Positions 36,539-48,284 of a stretch of 64,000 nt of DNA are shown here, piece after piece; the first letter of the stretch is position 1; each line of letters opens with the position of its first letter. Position numbers and translations under genes: made by a program. The notes under the pieces were generated by a model. That model ran no database searches. It was not told the origin of the DNA and worked only from the letters and a program-made list of their open reading frames with translations. The stretch is from the NCBI GenBank assembly GCA_009760855.2, contig WPIO01000119.1, positions 304,001 through 368,000 on the forward strand, given 5' to 3'. The stretch comes from Cristatella mucedo (lineage: Eukaryota; Bryozoa; Phylactolaemata; Cristatellidae).

Positions 36539-37669
36539 TCCTCACACAGGTACGCCATCAGTCGAGAATAAGGACGGCAGCAACCTAGAATCCCATATCT
36601 AAAGATAATACGTCTGCTTTCATTGCATACAGATATCTTCTTGGTTGTGATGAATGGCTATAGTTTTCAGAAAAATTCAGGGAGTATATAAAATCTTCTA
36701 CAGTTTAACTGCCGAGAGTATAAATAATCTTAACTTCTCAGGCATAAAATGTCTGCCTATTTTGTAGCTCAAAATTCCTATTCCCCAAAAAAGTATTAAC
36801 ACGTTGGTAATTTCAATCGATCCTGATAGTGAATGGGTAACATCAAATAGTAAGTTTATCGGAAGTCTTAGTATTGCTGATTTAGCATGCTTTGCTAAAT
36901 CAGTAATTTAGGAACCGATTGTAAAGTTCTAGCAAACCGCCACGTTAAACACTCGATGTCCATGAAGGTTAATCCATATGATTTCGGGATTCAGCTGTGT
37001 AACTGTGGTGCCTGTTCTTGCGATTCTGATCGATATTAGTTCGCCTGTATTCACGATCAGTAGTTCTCCTAGCAGTAAATGCTGCTGACTTCAGAACAAT
37101 TTTGAGAGGTTATGCAGGGATTACTACAGTGTATGTATCGGAATGTGCAAGAGGCTGCGGTAGCATGTATTCAGTAGTCGTGGCTTGCTTCGCTGGCCGA
37201 GTACAGTTGACAGCCGGCATGTGTCGATGCTGGCTGGTTGCTCGGCCTCTGTGGCAGCAGCCAGCACTGTAGCTGCCTACTGCTTTAGTCAAGTGACTAA
37301 TATACGAGGTATCCTACTGCCGGAATTACCACCATCTTAGACCTAACCACTTGTTGACAGTCTTCTCCGAGATCAGCGTTCACAATGAGCGATCGTGAGA
37401 CATTGGTCAGAGGACAAATACTAGTCTAGCTATATGAAACCTTGCTAAGCTAAAGGGCTAATGGTTGATGTGGCCACTGGAGTACCTGGCTGTTGGTGTT
37501 TTGGGACATAGTTGTTCTAAGGCGAGCTAGATGCCAGCTGCTAATACTGAAGGTGCCAAAGGAAAACTTTGGATCTAAACCCTTGGTATCGGTAGGCTTG
37601 CAGATGTAGTGTACCAGCCGGCCGAAGGTTTAACCTGGATAGGTCATACAGGTGCGTTTTGTGTTATTG

Positions 37670-37760
37670 GTAAGTTTTCCTGCCATCTTCTTTTGCAGCA
37701 ACTATAAAGCTCCTGGAAAGAGATTGGGTTCTCTGAGGACACTACAACGAAATTATTCCC
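37670..37760 (+). repeat. LINE1 3' tail
   Basis: CTTTTGCAGCAACTATAAAG, then CTCCTGGAAAGAGATTGGGT and TCTCTGAGG give the hairpin region; short AT-rich end. Confidence 0.65.
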
Positions 37761-37856
37761 ACTAAAATGTATTATTCTGCAAAATTTAAAAGAAGTGAAA
37801 GTATAGAGGTGATCTAGTAAAGGTTATAGTTATAGAGATAAATTTCCATAATTCAG

Positions 37857-38257
37857 GCGGGTCTTTGTATGTCGGGAATAATGCATTGTGCACTCCATCT
37901 TTCAACCAAACCTTTTTCTCCTTTAAACTAGGACATCTAAAGGACCATTACGAGAACAAACTGTCGGCTTTCAACCATATCACTGTAGACGACATGCATG
38001 CCTTCAAACTATTACAAGCCTCACTTAAATACCGGGATTCTTCTTTGTTCTGCTAGTCTTATACCGAAAACAATATTACAAGTGAACAATTACTCTTGCA
38101 GCTGGGACAGGTAAAAAAAAATTATCAGGAACTACATGACAAAGGAGCATATTATCAGAAAGTGGAATAAGAAACTAGCTGTGCAACATTTGAGGAAAAG
38201 CAAAGAGAATACCGTCCGTGCAGTGTCCTTTTGGCTCGACGGAAAGAAAGTGTAGAG
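37857..38257 (+). pseudogene. Plus-strand exon-like sequence with two in-frame stops
   Basis: Between an acceptor-like CCATAATTCAG and a donor-like GTAGAG|GTGAGA the plus strand keeps one frame for 133 codons, broken only by TAG at 38054-38056 and TAA at 38168-38170. It reads like a soluble, partly coiled-coil protein: segments include HLKDHYENKLSAFNHITVDD, KLLQASLKYRDSSLFC, then SEQLLLQLGQVKKNYQELHD and FEEKQREYRPC. Entry would be phase 1 and exit phase 0. I do not recognise the family. A short echo of its 3' end (GAAAGTATAGAGGTGATC at 37797-37814) lies just upstream, hinting at duplicated exon ends. The stops indicate a pseudogene exon; splice-like borders argue against a processed copy. 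Confidence 0.4.
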
Positions 38258-38904
38258 GTGAGAATTTGAATCGTCATTGCAAAGGTTCATCTATCTCCTT
38301 TGGCGAAGTTTCTTTATTTTGCATGAGAAACCGGTCAGTCAAGCTAAATATGTCAATATCAAAATAATGAGTGCATGTCTTGTATACAAAGCTATAGGGG
38401 GAATTGATCTATATTTACGCAATTTACAGAATTTAAAATTTTGAGCAGTAGGCGCCTACTTAAGGAAAGCAAGTTATCATGCTTAAGTTTGTATGCGAGA
38501 GTATGCGATTACCATGTTCACGGTCTTTTATGCCCTTGATGAATTGGCGGTAACCAGCTTTTACAGTATACTCAGGAATGCTCCAAGTTTTCTTTTAGAA
38601 ATTTTAAGGATTAACAAATTTACCAGTTTAATGGCTAGATTAGGAACCTTGACTTTACATTTTCTCGTTACTATTGTTTATTTACATGACATCGTTGTAA
38701 AGCGATATAGGATTCAAGCTAGCGCCAAATGAGATTCATTGCAACTTATTAATGTCATTTTCCGATGGCTGAACACTATTTTCATGTCTGCCTTAATTCG
38801 CGTAATATTGTCTTTTAAGATGGTTTTCTTGTTCATTTATTTAAAGTAGTAGATTGAGATGTTTGCATGCTTTCCCATATATCAAAACAGTAAATATTTC
38901 TAAC

Positions 38905-39325
38905 CTGATTGGAAGCTGTCTCCTGGGACGAGTTGCACTCTCGATGAGTCATACAATATACCATCGTTGTATCTCCAGAAGAAACCTGCATCGGCGGCGT
39001 GCTCGACGAGACAAGTAAGCTTTACAGTGGAGCCAACAGTTGCGTAAATGTCTTGCAGAATTGAAGTATTTATCTTTGGGTAAACGATGACTTTAACTTC
39101 AATTGTTGCATTTATATCGCTTCCAGGGTAGGAACAGGAGTAAATTCCCCGGTGACGATATTGTACCGATTCAATGACAAGCCTCTCTTTCCCAGGAAAA
39201 AAAGTATAGGCGTCAGGTTGTAAAGGCTGGGCTGTTAATTTTTCCCAAACAACACTTTTCGCAGGTCCATGTGGACTAAAACGGACACTCATCAGTCTTT
39301 TCACCAAATAGCATTGCAGCATTGT
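38905..39325 (-). CDS. Exon with one Ig domain plus the first half of a second
   Basis: Acceptor TTTTTACGTCAG (AG at 39327-39326) and donor CAG|GTTAGA (GT at 38904-38903) bound a 421-base exon, phase 0 in and phase 1 out, 140 codons. The first domain shows LQCYLV (B-strand Cys), SVVWEK (Trp), ERLVIESVQYRHRGIYSCSY (E-F strands with Y-x-C) and a G strand NATIEVKVIVY. The second begins after a short PKINTS linker with VGSTVKLTCLVEHAADAGFFW and breaks off at GDSFQS. Splicing to 28958-29062 restores a complete I-set-like domain. Possible N-glycosylation sites are NAT and NTS. The phase-0 entry means the A strand of domain one lies in an upstream exon I could not identify. This is the strongest coding segment in the window. 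Confidence 0.88.
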
Positions 39326-40059
39326 CTGACGTAAAAACAAAAATGCTATACATTGCAAAAAGTAAGTTTTTTTAAGGCCGTACGGATAAGTTCGATGAGT
39401 TGTTGCAGCCAAAAGATTTTGCAAATTTTATAGAATCCAAGTAGGAACGAATACTAAGCCTAGTATTTTCTTATAGACCTGAAAATTTTAAACATCTATC
39501 ACGATTGCAGAAGTATAAATTGCAAGAAAATTAATGTTAAAGTTCAAGTTATTGCTCATGCCTCTTCTTGTTAATAGTGGATCATTGTTAATAGTTACTA
39601 ATACAATTCCATAATAAAATGTAATTTTGTATGTAATTGAAGTTAGTATAAATATTTATTAGTGCATAATGATGCAATGCACAATTAACTTCGGCTTTGC
39701 AAAAACATTGTTAGTAGAAAGAGTTCGATCGCTTATTCTCTATTTGTTAGATTAGAGAATACTTGAGTTTTGCAGGTTATGACATTAAATTCTGGGAAGC
39801 AGACGACCTTAATGTATGGTATTAAATAAATTAGAGCTTCTCTTTAAGCTACGATGAAAGATTTGAGTCATAGGAATACTAGATAGAATTGGAAGTCACA
39901 TGATTCAGTTTACTAATTCGGGACCTCAAAAAATGACGGGCCTTGAAGTCGACAAGAAGTCTGAAAGGAAAAAAATTCAAGGCTAGGAGTATTGTCATAT
40001 TATGACAGTAGCATGGCTCAAAAAGCAAGCCCAGATGCACTCACATAATCTGGATTAAG

Positions 40060-40157
40060 ATTTTAAGAGAATGCGGCAATTGTTCAGCTCCTAGAAAGAT
40101 ATCGAGTTCTCCGAGGGTGATTTTTTAAGAGTATTGTTATTATTATTGTTATTGACC
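40060..40157 (+). repeat. LINE1 3' tail
   Basis: TCCTAGAAAGATATCGAGTT, CTCCGAGGGTGA and an ATT repeat to about 40155. Confidence 0.7.
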
Positions 40158-40493
40158 TGAATAGTCTTTGCTCTTGGCTGCTAAATATTGTGTGCTATAG
40201 CATTGATTCTTATAGGTATGCAGAAAGCAGTCTTTATTGTCATTATCGCTCATAACAGAAGCTTAGCTAAGTGCTTAATTATCGTTTAATTGCCTATTAA
40301 TATATTCCGATTCGACTGGCTGGAAGGTGACTTGCCTCAAGGCAATTCTCCTTACTCTACGAGCCGTTTAGCAGGTTTTGATTATTCAGATAAATTGATG
40401 ACAGGTGTTCTGCATAAGTCAAATTGAGTTGCTGCTTCTCAGTGATCAGAACAATTCAAGATTTTCGAGGAATTCCTTTGAGTGGTCCGAGGC

Positions 40494-40567
40494 ACTGCAG
40501 TAAATCGGGTGTGATGGGTATTTTTTTTATACTGCAGTAAATCGGGTGTGATGGGTATTTTTTTTAT
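40494..40567. repeat. Perfect 37-bp tandem duplication
   Basis: The unit beginning ACTGCAGTAAATCGGGTGTG and ending in eight T and AT occurs twice in direct succession (40494-40530 and 40531-40567) with no mismatch, implying a recent duplication or an assembly artefact. Confidence 0.95.
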
Positions 40568-40834
40568 ACCGTTGTATTTGCATAATTACAGCGGAATGTA
40601 TTGTGATAAGCAATATAGGAACCATTCGAGTAGCCGAGATTAGATGAAAATGTCTGGCTATTCTAAACAAATAGACAGTAAATGATTCAGGAAGGATCTC
40701 TACCGGTCATCGGCCTAGCCAGGAAACTGGAATGCAAACAGTTTAACACAAATCAATACACAAATTGAGCTCTCACAGCCAAATTACCGTGTAATGTGTT
40801 AGAATGTCATACATTATAATGACAAAAATATAAT

Positions 40835-40882
40835 ACCTGTGAACAGCGTCCTCAGAGAACTCAATCTATTTCTAGGAACTTA
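40835..40882 (-). repeat. LINE1 3' tail
   Basis: AGCGTCCTCAGAGAACTCAA and TTTCTAGGAACTTA are the inverted hairpin; most of the rest is lost. Confidence 0.55.
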
Positions 40883-41465
40883 GACAATGCTTTAACGATT
40901 GAATAATGGATATGAATAATTTTAAATAGGCAATATAACTTGAATAATATTTGAATGTAACGTAAATAACGTCTACTTGAACGCCCAAAAAACCGACACG
41001 ATGTTACATAGCTAGTACTTATAAAACCATATATTACGAAGTAGTCTATAGGTATTAGATTACTTTGTACCCAATATAAGCACAACGTAGGTGGACAGTG
41101 AAGCTTTGGGTGCTGACTAATTATATTCTGGGAGGTAAGCCATTTTGTAGGATAGTTGCTATTCAAAGTATTTAAACGGTTCAGGTTAGGTTATAATACT
41201 GTTTCATGCAGAGTGAAATCAAAAATGAAACTTTACTTTGTGAAGATGGCACTGATTCTCAAACTAGTTCTCTGGGATTTTATAACGCTAAGTGAATTTG
41301 CAAAGCCGTTTGTAATTCAAAATTCTACACCACGATACAGCTTATAACAGATTCATTGAGGTTTAGGGAGTAAGCTTTGAGTACAATATTATTAGTATTA
41401 CAACAAGACATTTGTATAGCGTCTAGGGAAAAATGAATCTCTTAGGTGGCAAAGGACAAATGCTA

Positions 41466-41766
41466 TGAGGCACAGTGCTGCCGTGAAGCCATTCACCAGT
41501 CTATGGTCGAGAAAATTACGGATGTTTATTGAGCAGTCGACAAACAGAACGTGGTCCGTATACAAATACGGAAATACGGACTAAGAACAAGTAACAAACG
41601 GATTCCAATAGATAGTAGTCCTGAATGAATACTATTGGCTGAGATACAGCCAATCAGCTAGGGTCTGCAGCTCCAAGAATAGCTGGTCTTTTAAGTCAGT
41701 CAGTATGTACTGCAGGTCAAGGTGATATCGTCCGGCACAGTGGCTGTGAAGCGGATTCAGCAAACG
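41466..41766 (-). repeat. 3' LTR of a Copia retrotransposon
   Basis: About 300 bases matching 44906-45207 in the same orientation over their full length, with scattered mismatches and small indels (shared blocks AAATTACGGATGTTTATT, GGACTAAGAACAAGTAACAA, GAATACTATTGGCTGAG, CAGCTCCAAGAATAGC). AATGC occurs 2 bp outside this LTR and directly outside the other, a candidate target-site duplication. Confidence 0.88.
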
Positions 41767-44700
41767 CCTCCACTGGCTGAGTAGCTACTGCCAGTCACGT
41801 AGTTGGGCGAAGTGGAACAGTAGTCGCAGAAATCACATGTTTTTGTTTCCCGAGAGGTTTCGTCAGGAACTCTGCTACGTTTTCCTCAGACTCCTCATGG
41901 AGCTGTCGAAGCCAGAGGGCTTTGCGAACCGCATGACTCAGTGCCATATATTCAGCCTCTTTTTTGCAGATAAAGCGACGGTAGCTTGTCTCTTAGACGA
42001 GCAGGTAATACTGCCTCGACCAATGCTGAATATGCAGCCAGTAACAGAGCATCTCGTGTCCGGATCATTTGCCCAGTCAGCATCACAATAGCCTCTTAAC
42101 CGTATTTCTGGGTCGGGACTCAGATTGAGTCATCAGTTAGCAGTCCCTTGAAGGTAACGTAGGATTCTCTTTACAGCGGTCTAGTGCTGTGAGCACGGCT
42201 GGCTGGAGTAACGACCGAAATCCCTACAGTAGCTACAATAGCTCAACTCGATGCAACCACCAGATACATTAAGCTCCAAACTGTGCTTCAGTAGAGTACT
42301 CGTTGCATGTAATTAGCATACTCTTCGCTATCTTGCAATCATAGCTTTTGCAAGCTTAATGCCAACATCAGCAAGAGTAGATACCAACTTACATGTATCC
42401 ATACCGTAGCGTTGTAGCATGTCCATAATGTAGAGAATCTGATTGAGAGTAACAATTTTACAGGCTCGGTCTCAGGTTATCTGGATGCCGAGAATCCACT
42501 GAGCTGTTCCTAGATCCTTCATAGCAAACGCCTCAGAGAACCGCTGCTTGACAAAGGACAGAGCTATTGCAGTAGCACATAGAACTAGGTCATCAGCGTA
42601 AACAGCAATAAATGAAATTTCACCCCATTCATCGTGCCTGTAGAGGCTATTGTTAGCCTCAAGTGAGAGAAAGCCCACGGCGCACAGCTGCTTGTCTAGC
42701 TTTCTGTTCCGTATAGTGCTTTTTAGAGTCCCCAAAAAGTTGTTCAGTACCTCTCGGAGGTATAACCTCTGGTAGTTCAAGGTATATCTCTTCCTCAAGG
42801 TCACCACGGAGAAAAGCCGTGTTTACGTCTATTTGATGGATCTCTAGGTCCATCATAGCAGCCATTGATAAGACGTATTTCAAAGAGTTTAACTTAACGA
42901 CTGGTGCAAATGTCTCTGTGAAGTCAATTCCGCCTACCTGACAATAGCCCTTAGCAACCAAACGAGCTTTATGGCAGTTTACTGACCTGTGTGCGATTCG
43001 CTTCACTTTGAAGACACATTTGCAACCGATGGCTTGCCTGCCCTCAGGTAGTTGGGTGACCTCATAGACATTATTCTCACGTAGGGAAGCAAGCACGTCG
43101 TTAATAGCGGCCGTCCACAGATGTGCTACTGTGCTGCTGAGTGCATCGTGCATGGTCATGGGCTCATCGCTCAAAGCGATCATCACCTCAGCCACGTACC
43201 CGTATTCATCGTCATACAGTCTAGCAGGCCGTCTTGCACGAAGTGACCGTCAAAGAGGTGCATCATCTAACTCGGTGGGAGCGTGTTGCAGCTAAGGTTG
43301 AGCTGTAGATGCATTGTCAGTCGAAGCATGGACTTGTTACACAGACTTAGTTGGAGCTGTTTTCATAGGACCCTTTCATAGGACCTCGGTGTGTATGAGG
43401 GCAAGTAATTCAGTCTCTTTGGCACTGCTTCTCACCTTTGGGATGGGGTTGACATGCTGCTTTCCTTCTGCTCAGGCTTGGCAGAAGCTGAGGTCCGTGT
43501 GGTTAGACTGGAAGTCTAGTCCGCCAATCATGCCTTGGGTTTTAAGCATGTCCAAGCTCCCACCTAAGATATGGCCGTACCGCTGATGCCATAGCTGAAG
43601 AGATTCATCTGATTTGCATGCGTGAGCAGCCGGTGCAGTCTCATAGAGGTTCCTAGCAGGTAGAAAAGTCTCCCTTGTCTTACAACGGCAGCAGCAACGT
43701 CCGTTCACCCAGGGTTGATATAAGACATATACTCACCAAACAATTGACCTTAAAGCCTTTTAGGACGCTTTGGCTCAAAGAAAAAGGTTCTTGGCAAGTT
43801 TGGGTGCGAGAAAACCCACTCGAAGCTTGGCTTCCCGCCATGCAGTAACTACATGCAGCTGCATACTCACCGTGCCCATGCCAATCGCTTCAAGTACTTC
43901 ACCGTCACCCACCACGACACTGCGAGCAATTTTCTCCCAGTGCGTTAAGAGCTCGGGCTCATTGCACATATTCTGCGTTACTCCAGAGTCTATTAGCCAT
44001 TCCAGCTGTGATGGAAGCTGGCAGGCAGTCGAGTCGGCAGTGAAAATGAATGAGTCCGCAGTGGCTATATTGGCCTCCGATTTGGCGTTATTGTCCCGTT
44101 TCCTTTTGTAACATTGTGATGCCTTGTGGCCTACCAATAAGCAATAGTGGCACTTACTAGAAAACTTTAGAGTGTGGTGCTTTCCGTGAGTGGTAGGCTA
44201 AGCCGCTTTGCTGGCTTTCCAGGCATCTTTCGAAGCCACAAGAGACATTCCTCTTATGGTCTCGTCAAGGGAAGGCCAATTTTCCGCCTCAGACTTTCAG
44301 GCATCAGCCTGCTCTGGACAAAGTCAAGCGGTAAGTCGTGCATGTCCGTCGCTTCAAGGGCCATTATCAGCCGCTGCCACGACTCCGGTAGCCGATTAAG
44401 CAGGCGTAAGACAATCCTCTCCTCCGGCGTAGTTTTCCCAGCGGCTTTAAGCAAACTTGCAATTGATTTAATTTCGCCTAAGTAATCCTGTACATTATCA
44501 CCTTCTTCCATTTGGATAAATGCCAGCTTCTGATGTAGGAGTACCTTACTCATCAGCATTCTGGAAGCTTATAGGGCATCCAAGTTCCCCCAGCCTCCGA
44601 AGGCGTTGCCACGGTTCCAATATCGGAAATAATTAGCACGGAATTCGAGAACGCCATGACAAGCACTGAAAAGCCATCGCCGTGTGCCTGTCAAACTCTC

Positions 44701-44890
44701 AGTGTGCCTTACCGTCCTCTTCGTCTTTTTTGCAACTCTTACCGGTAAGTGATGCAACATCCACGGGCCGTCTCTCGTCGCATATAGTACACCCCACAGC
44801 TAGATAGCAATGAAGTAGAACTTTGCTTGGGTACTCCACAGCTTACAATTCTCATGCGTAAATTTCTCCGAACCAACAACGTCAGTGAAC

Positions 44891-44905
44891 GCTGGGCCCA
44901 TAACC
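44891..44905 (-). promoter_or_regulatory. Copia primer-binding site for a tRNA-iMet anticodon-arm fragment
   Basis: Directly inside the 5' LTR the minus strand reads GGTTATGGGCCCAGC, complementary to the anticodon stem-loop (GCTGGGCCCATAACC) of animal initiator tRNA-Met. Priming from a cleaved initiator tRNA rather than its 3' CCA end is a known Copia feature. Confidence 0.85.
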
Positions 44906-45207
44906 TGAGAGACACGGGGCAGCCATGAAGCTATTCACCAGTCAATAGTGTAGAAAATTACGGATGTTTATTACCGCAGCTGACAAACAGAACGTGGAAC
45001 GTATGCAAACACAAAAATATGGACTAAGAACAAGTAACAAACGGGTCCAGTATAGTGGTCCTAAATGAATACTATTGGCTGAGGTACAGCCAATCAGCTG
45101 TAATGTGCAGCTCCAAGAATAGCCGGTCTCCTAATTCAATCAGTGATGCACTGCAGGTCAAGGTGAAATTGTCCGGCACAATGGCTGTGAAGTAGATTCA
45201 GCCAACA
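44906..45207 (-). repeat. 5' LTR of the Copia retrotransposon
   Basis: Starts (minus strand) TGTTGGCTGAATC and ends TCTCTCA just before the primer-binding site. Matches 41466-41766 along its length. The LTRs differ at many positions, so insertion is not recent. Confidence 0.88.
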
Positions 45208-45329
45208 AATGCCACACACAACCTGACCACATGATTGATGCTCATATTTGCAAGCAACAATTACAGTGCAAAAAGTAGGTACACATGAGACACGAATAAC
45301 AAAGACCCACACAATTCTGAATAAACGTC

Positions 45330-46260
45330 TGCTTCTAAGCTTCTTTTTTAACTGTAGTCTGTCAGGGGATGTCGTATCGTCCATCGTTAGTGACTAACAG
45401 GCTTTTCGAGCGAAGAAACTAAAGGCTATGTCTCCAACACATGTGAGGTTCATACGAGGTATGGCTAAATGATTTGAGTCAGAACAGTGCCTCATACGAT
45501 TCTTTTCCTAGTGGAGCATAAGTTCTAATAAGTAGGCAAGGGCCAGATAATGAAGGGACCTAAACATTAGCGACTAAAACTTGAAGTCTATAAGCTGTGT
45601 GATTGTAAACCAGTGCATGTCTGTGGGATGTGGCATCATGTGGCAACTGAAAAGCTCGCGACAGATGAGCCTAGCTGAAGTTTTGCAACAACTGTAGTCG
45701 CCTCATTGCACACACCGGGAAACCAGCAATCAGTGAATCACAGAAGTTGAATCGGGATGTAGTTAGAGGATTTTTCAATAATGATATAGCATCACAGTCT
45801 AAGTGAGCCCAACAAGTGGCAATGTTATGTAGTTTCAAGTAGGAAGACTTGACTGAGAAACTGATGCGGTAGTCTATTTATAGGTTAATTAAGAATTGGA
45901 CACCTAGATTATGTGCTGATTCAATAAGAACTACGCTTGCTGAGCAAATTTTCATAGCTAGTTTTGAAAATTTCTGAATCTCACTTTGTTTTGCCCATTT
46001 ATCAGTAAGTCGGTTTTGTCATAATTAAATTCTAGAAAGTTTAAAACCACCCATGTGTTGACGCTATCAATGCATGCAGCGAGGTTCGGTAGATAATTCA
46101 ACTTTCTCAAGTGCTGAGAAGGGTCAAAGTAAAGGTACGGCTGAGTGTCATCAGCATAGAAGGAATAAGCCAGGATGGCGTTGGAGAGAAATGATAGAGG
46201 CAAAACGACAAGACATTTAACACAAATCACCAAACCAGAGCTAACAGTGCTCCGGTAGCA
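45330..46260 (-). repeat. LINE1 3' part without tail
   Basis: Minus-strand blocks: TGTCAGGGGATGTCGTATCG, GAGGTTCATACGAGGTATGG, CATCAATGCATGCAGC-like sequence and a broken reverse-transcriptase C-terminal segment (frame 45958-46272 with SFYADDTQPYLYFDPSQ and LNFLEFNYDKTDLLI). The 3' UTR is missing on the left, next to the Copia insertion. Confidence 0.75.
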
Positions 46261-46496
46261 CTCAGGCCGCACATGCCCACATAAGAGGACTCCACTGTGA
46301 ATTTTCTTAAGTTGGTCTATGCGTTTAAGCTAGCAAAGCAAGTGCTTTGAGTGGTGTGAAGCATAACGACACCGAAGCTTCGAGGCTTCTACATGGATAG
46401 ACATTTTGCATGCAAAAATATTTTTGCCATGACTATAAGTAGCTGCTAGGAAAAGTTAGCAACCCGTAACAAAGCCATCTACACAAAGAGAGTTAG

Positions 46497-46530
46497 TATA
46501 GGCAAGCCTAGGCAAGCCTGGGCAAGCATG
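46497..46530. repeat. Short tandem repeat GGCAAGCCTA-like, three copies
   Basis: AGGCAAGCCTAGGCAAGCCT followed by GGGCAAGCATG; ten-base units, imperfect. Confidence 0.75.
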
Positions 46531-47377
46531 CTGACACCTCGCTTGAGATAAGTTAGGCAGCACCAACGTCACAGTAACTGCCAGTGTCCCTCGCTGCAGC
46601 CATAGTTTAATATGGTGTAAAATCATAATTGGAAATTCGATGCATCAGATTTCTAGTTAATTTGCAATTTGCAAAGATTCAATATCTTGTTTTAACGACC
46701 GTAGTCTCTGTTATGATTAGTTTAATTAGCACTCAATAAATGTTCATTCGCAGCCCGAAATGTAATACTTGCAGCAGGACAGCATCCAAGAGATTTTTAC
46801 TGGTGAGGATACAAAAGCTGGATAAGTTAGCCAACAAGGTCAAATTTTGGTGTCTACTTTTGGTTCTCTCGTTCTAAATAGCTATGCTGAAGAAATTATA
46901 GGCAGGTTAAATGTTAATGCTTCTTAAGCCATGGCTGCATTCTGCAAGCCCGGGGTAATCTTTTATCAAAATTATGGTTTTTGCAGTAGTGTGAAATAAG
47001 CTGCAAAATATAAAATGACAAGGTTGTGGTATCGATCAACAATAAGGATAAGCTCTCTACATGGTCATTTGAGCAGCTGGGGTGCTCCGGAATGAGCGTT
47101 GAGCCTGTTTATGTTGCCTTGCTGGCTCAATATCTTGTTTAGTTTGATTAGTATAAACGATTTATTAATGGTAAATTAAAAACCAACAGGTAAATAGTTT
47201 GAGAAGGCCCCAGCCTTTTAATTTCTATCTTGCCTCCACCTTATTTAATCTCATGCTCTACTTAGTCATGGAAGTGGGCATGTGCACCCAATTATATTGC
47301 ACATGTCAGGTTTTTTACGAAAGATATAGAGCAAGTCTGCAGGCGAGCTGCTATGAGGATATCAAAAGCCATGAAAC

Positions 47378-47380
<3 letters not shown>

Positions 47381-47443
<63 letters not shown>

Positions 47444-47450
47444 AATATAT

Positions 47451-47547
<97 letters not shown>

Positions 47548-47579
47548 CAGACAGAGACAGACAGAGACAGAGACAGAGC
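47381..47579. repeat. Long (GA)n with (GACA)n microsatellite
   Basis: About 200 bases of GA repeats interrupted near 47440 by ATATATAGACA and ending in mixed GAGACA/GACAGA units. It is purine-only on the plus strand for most of its length. Open frames running through it are repeat artefacts. Confidence 0.97.
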
Positions 47580-47779
47580 AAGAGACTCATTAAAATTGCT
47601 GATGAATAGGGCTAAGAGATTAAAGCATTCCCCTAATGATGCACGATTTCCAATGTAATCATTTTTAAGTTTACAGAAACGACGCTTACTTATTTCCTAG
47701 TGATCGCATGCAGTGTCATAAAAATAGGCTACAGCAAGTCAAATAGACAGGTTAAACTCAATTTCCAGCAGGTGCGTAC

Positions 47780-47821
47780 ATCCAAGGCATGCCGTTGTAA
47801 CCGTCGGTAATGCAGCTCTTC
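47780..47821 (-). other. Candidate stalk-like micro-exon
   Basis: Acceptor TTACTCCTACAG (AG at 47823-47822) and donor GGAT|GTACGC (GT at 47779-47778) bound 42 bases open in phase 1-1, reading RAALPTVTTACLG. The phase agrees with the other receptor exons, but it lies upstream of the Ig domains rather than next to the membrane, and such short stretches arise by chance. Confidence 0.2.
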
Positions 47822-48284
47822 CTGTAGGAGTAATACAAATGATCAAAATCAATCAGCATCACGACTTGCAATATGAAATCACGGTTACAGTAGAAATTAT
47901 TACTAAGGAGTGGCTTTACACAGTAGGCATACAAAAGCAATTACGGGCATGCATTTACTCTAAAGAAATTTCAAATTTTTTATTTATTTCTTGGCGAATC
48001 AATACAAATTTCAGACTACTGAGGAATTTTGGCATCAGGACAGGCATAAAGCTAATTTTAAATGTGGATGAGAGTATCCATTTACACTATCCAAGAGCAT
48101 ACTTATTACACAGACACGAAGCAAAGAGATTAAAAAAGTGTGTGTAGCCTTCAATAGAAAATATGCTTGTGGAAAATAAAAACCTAAGTTTTATTCTGTG
48201 AAAACTAGATAGTAAATAGACGAATTCCCTAACAAAAGAGAAATTGATAAGCTTATCCTAGTTATAAGGGCATTTTAGGTAGTG

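Larger units (their letters stand above)
41466..45207 (-). mobile_element. Copia-type LTR retrotransposon, decayed
   Basis: On the minus strand, from right: 5' LTR, primer site, gag-like domain (44254-44559, with LGEIKSIASLLKAAGKTTPE and LLNRLPESWQ), a CCHC zinc knuckle CHYCLLVGHKASQC near 44150-44110, protease WLIDSGVTQNM, a GAG-pre-integrase block LQLWHQRYGH, a largely deleted integrase core, reverse transcriptase (42472-43195) with FAPVVKLNSLKYVLSMAA, DVNTAFLRGDLEEEIYLELP and YADDLVLCA, a frameshifted RNase H region (about 41820-42110), and the 3' LTR. Protease before integrase before reverse transcriptase is the Copia order. At about 3.7 kb it is shorter than intact Copia elements, and several frameshifts separate the domains, so it is non-functional. 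Confidence 0.92.

Noticed and set aside
40950-41130. Minus-strand segment with HPKLHC...LYWV...VTSC suggesting an Ig domain
   Set aside because: Cysteine-to-tryptophan and tryptophan-to-cysteine spacing are too short, and no donor matching the phase-0 entry at 39325 is convincing.
47199-47658. Long Arg/Glu repeat frames and the opposite Leu/Ser repeat frame
   Set aside because: Artefact of the (GA)n array; stop-free in several frames at once.
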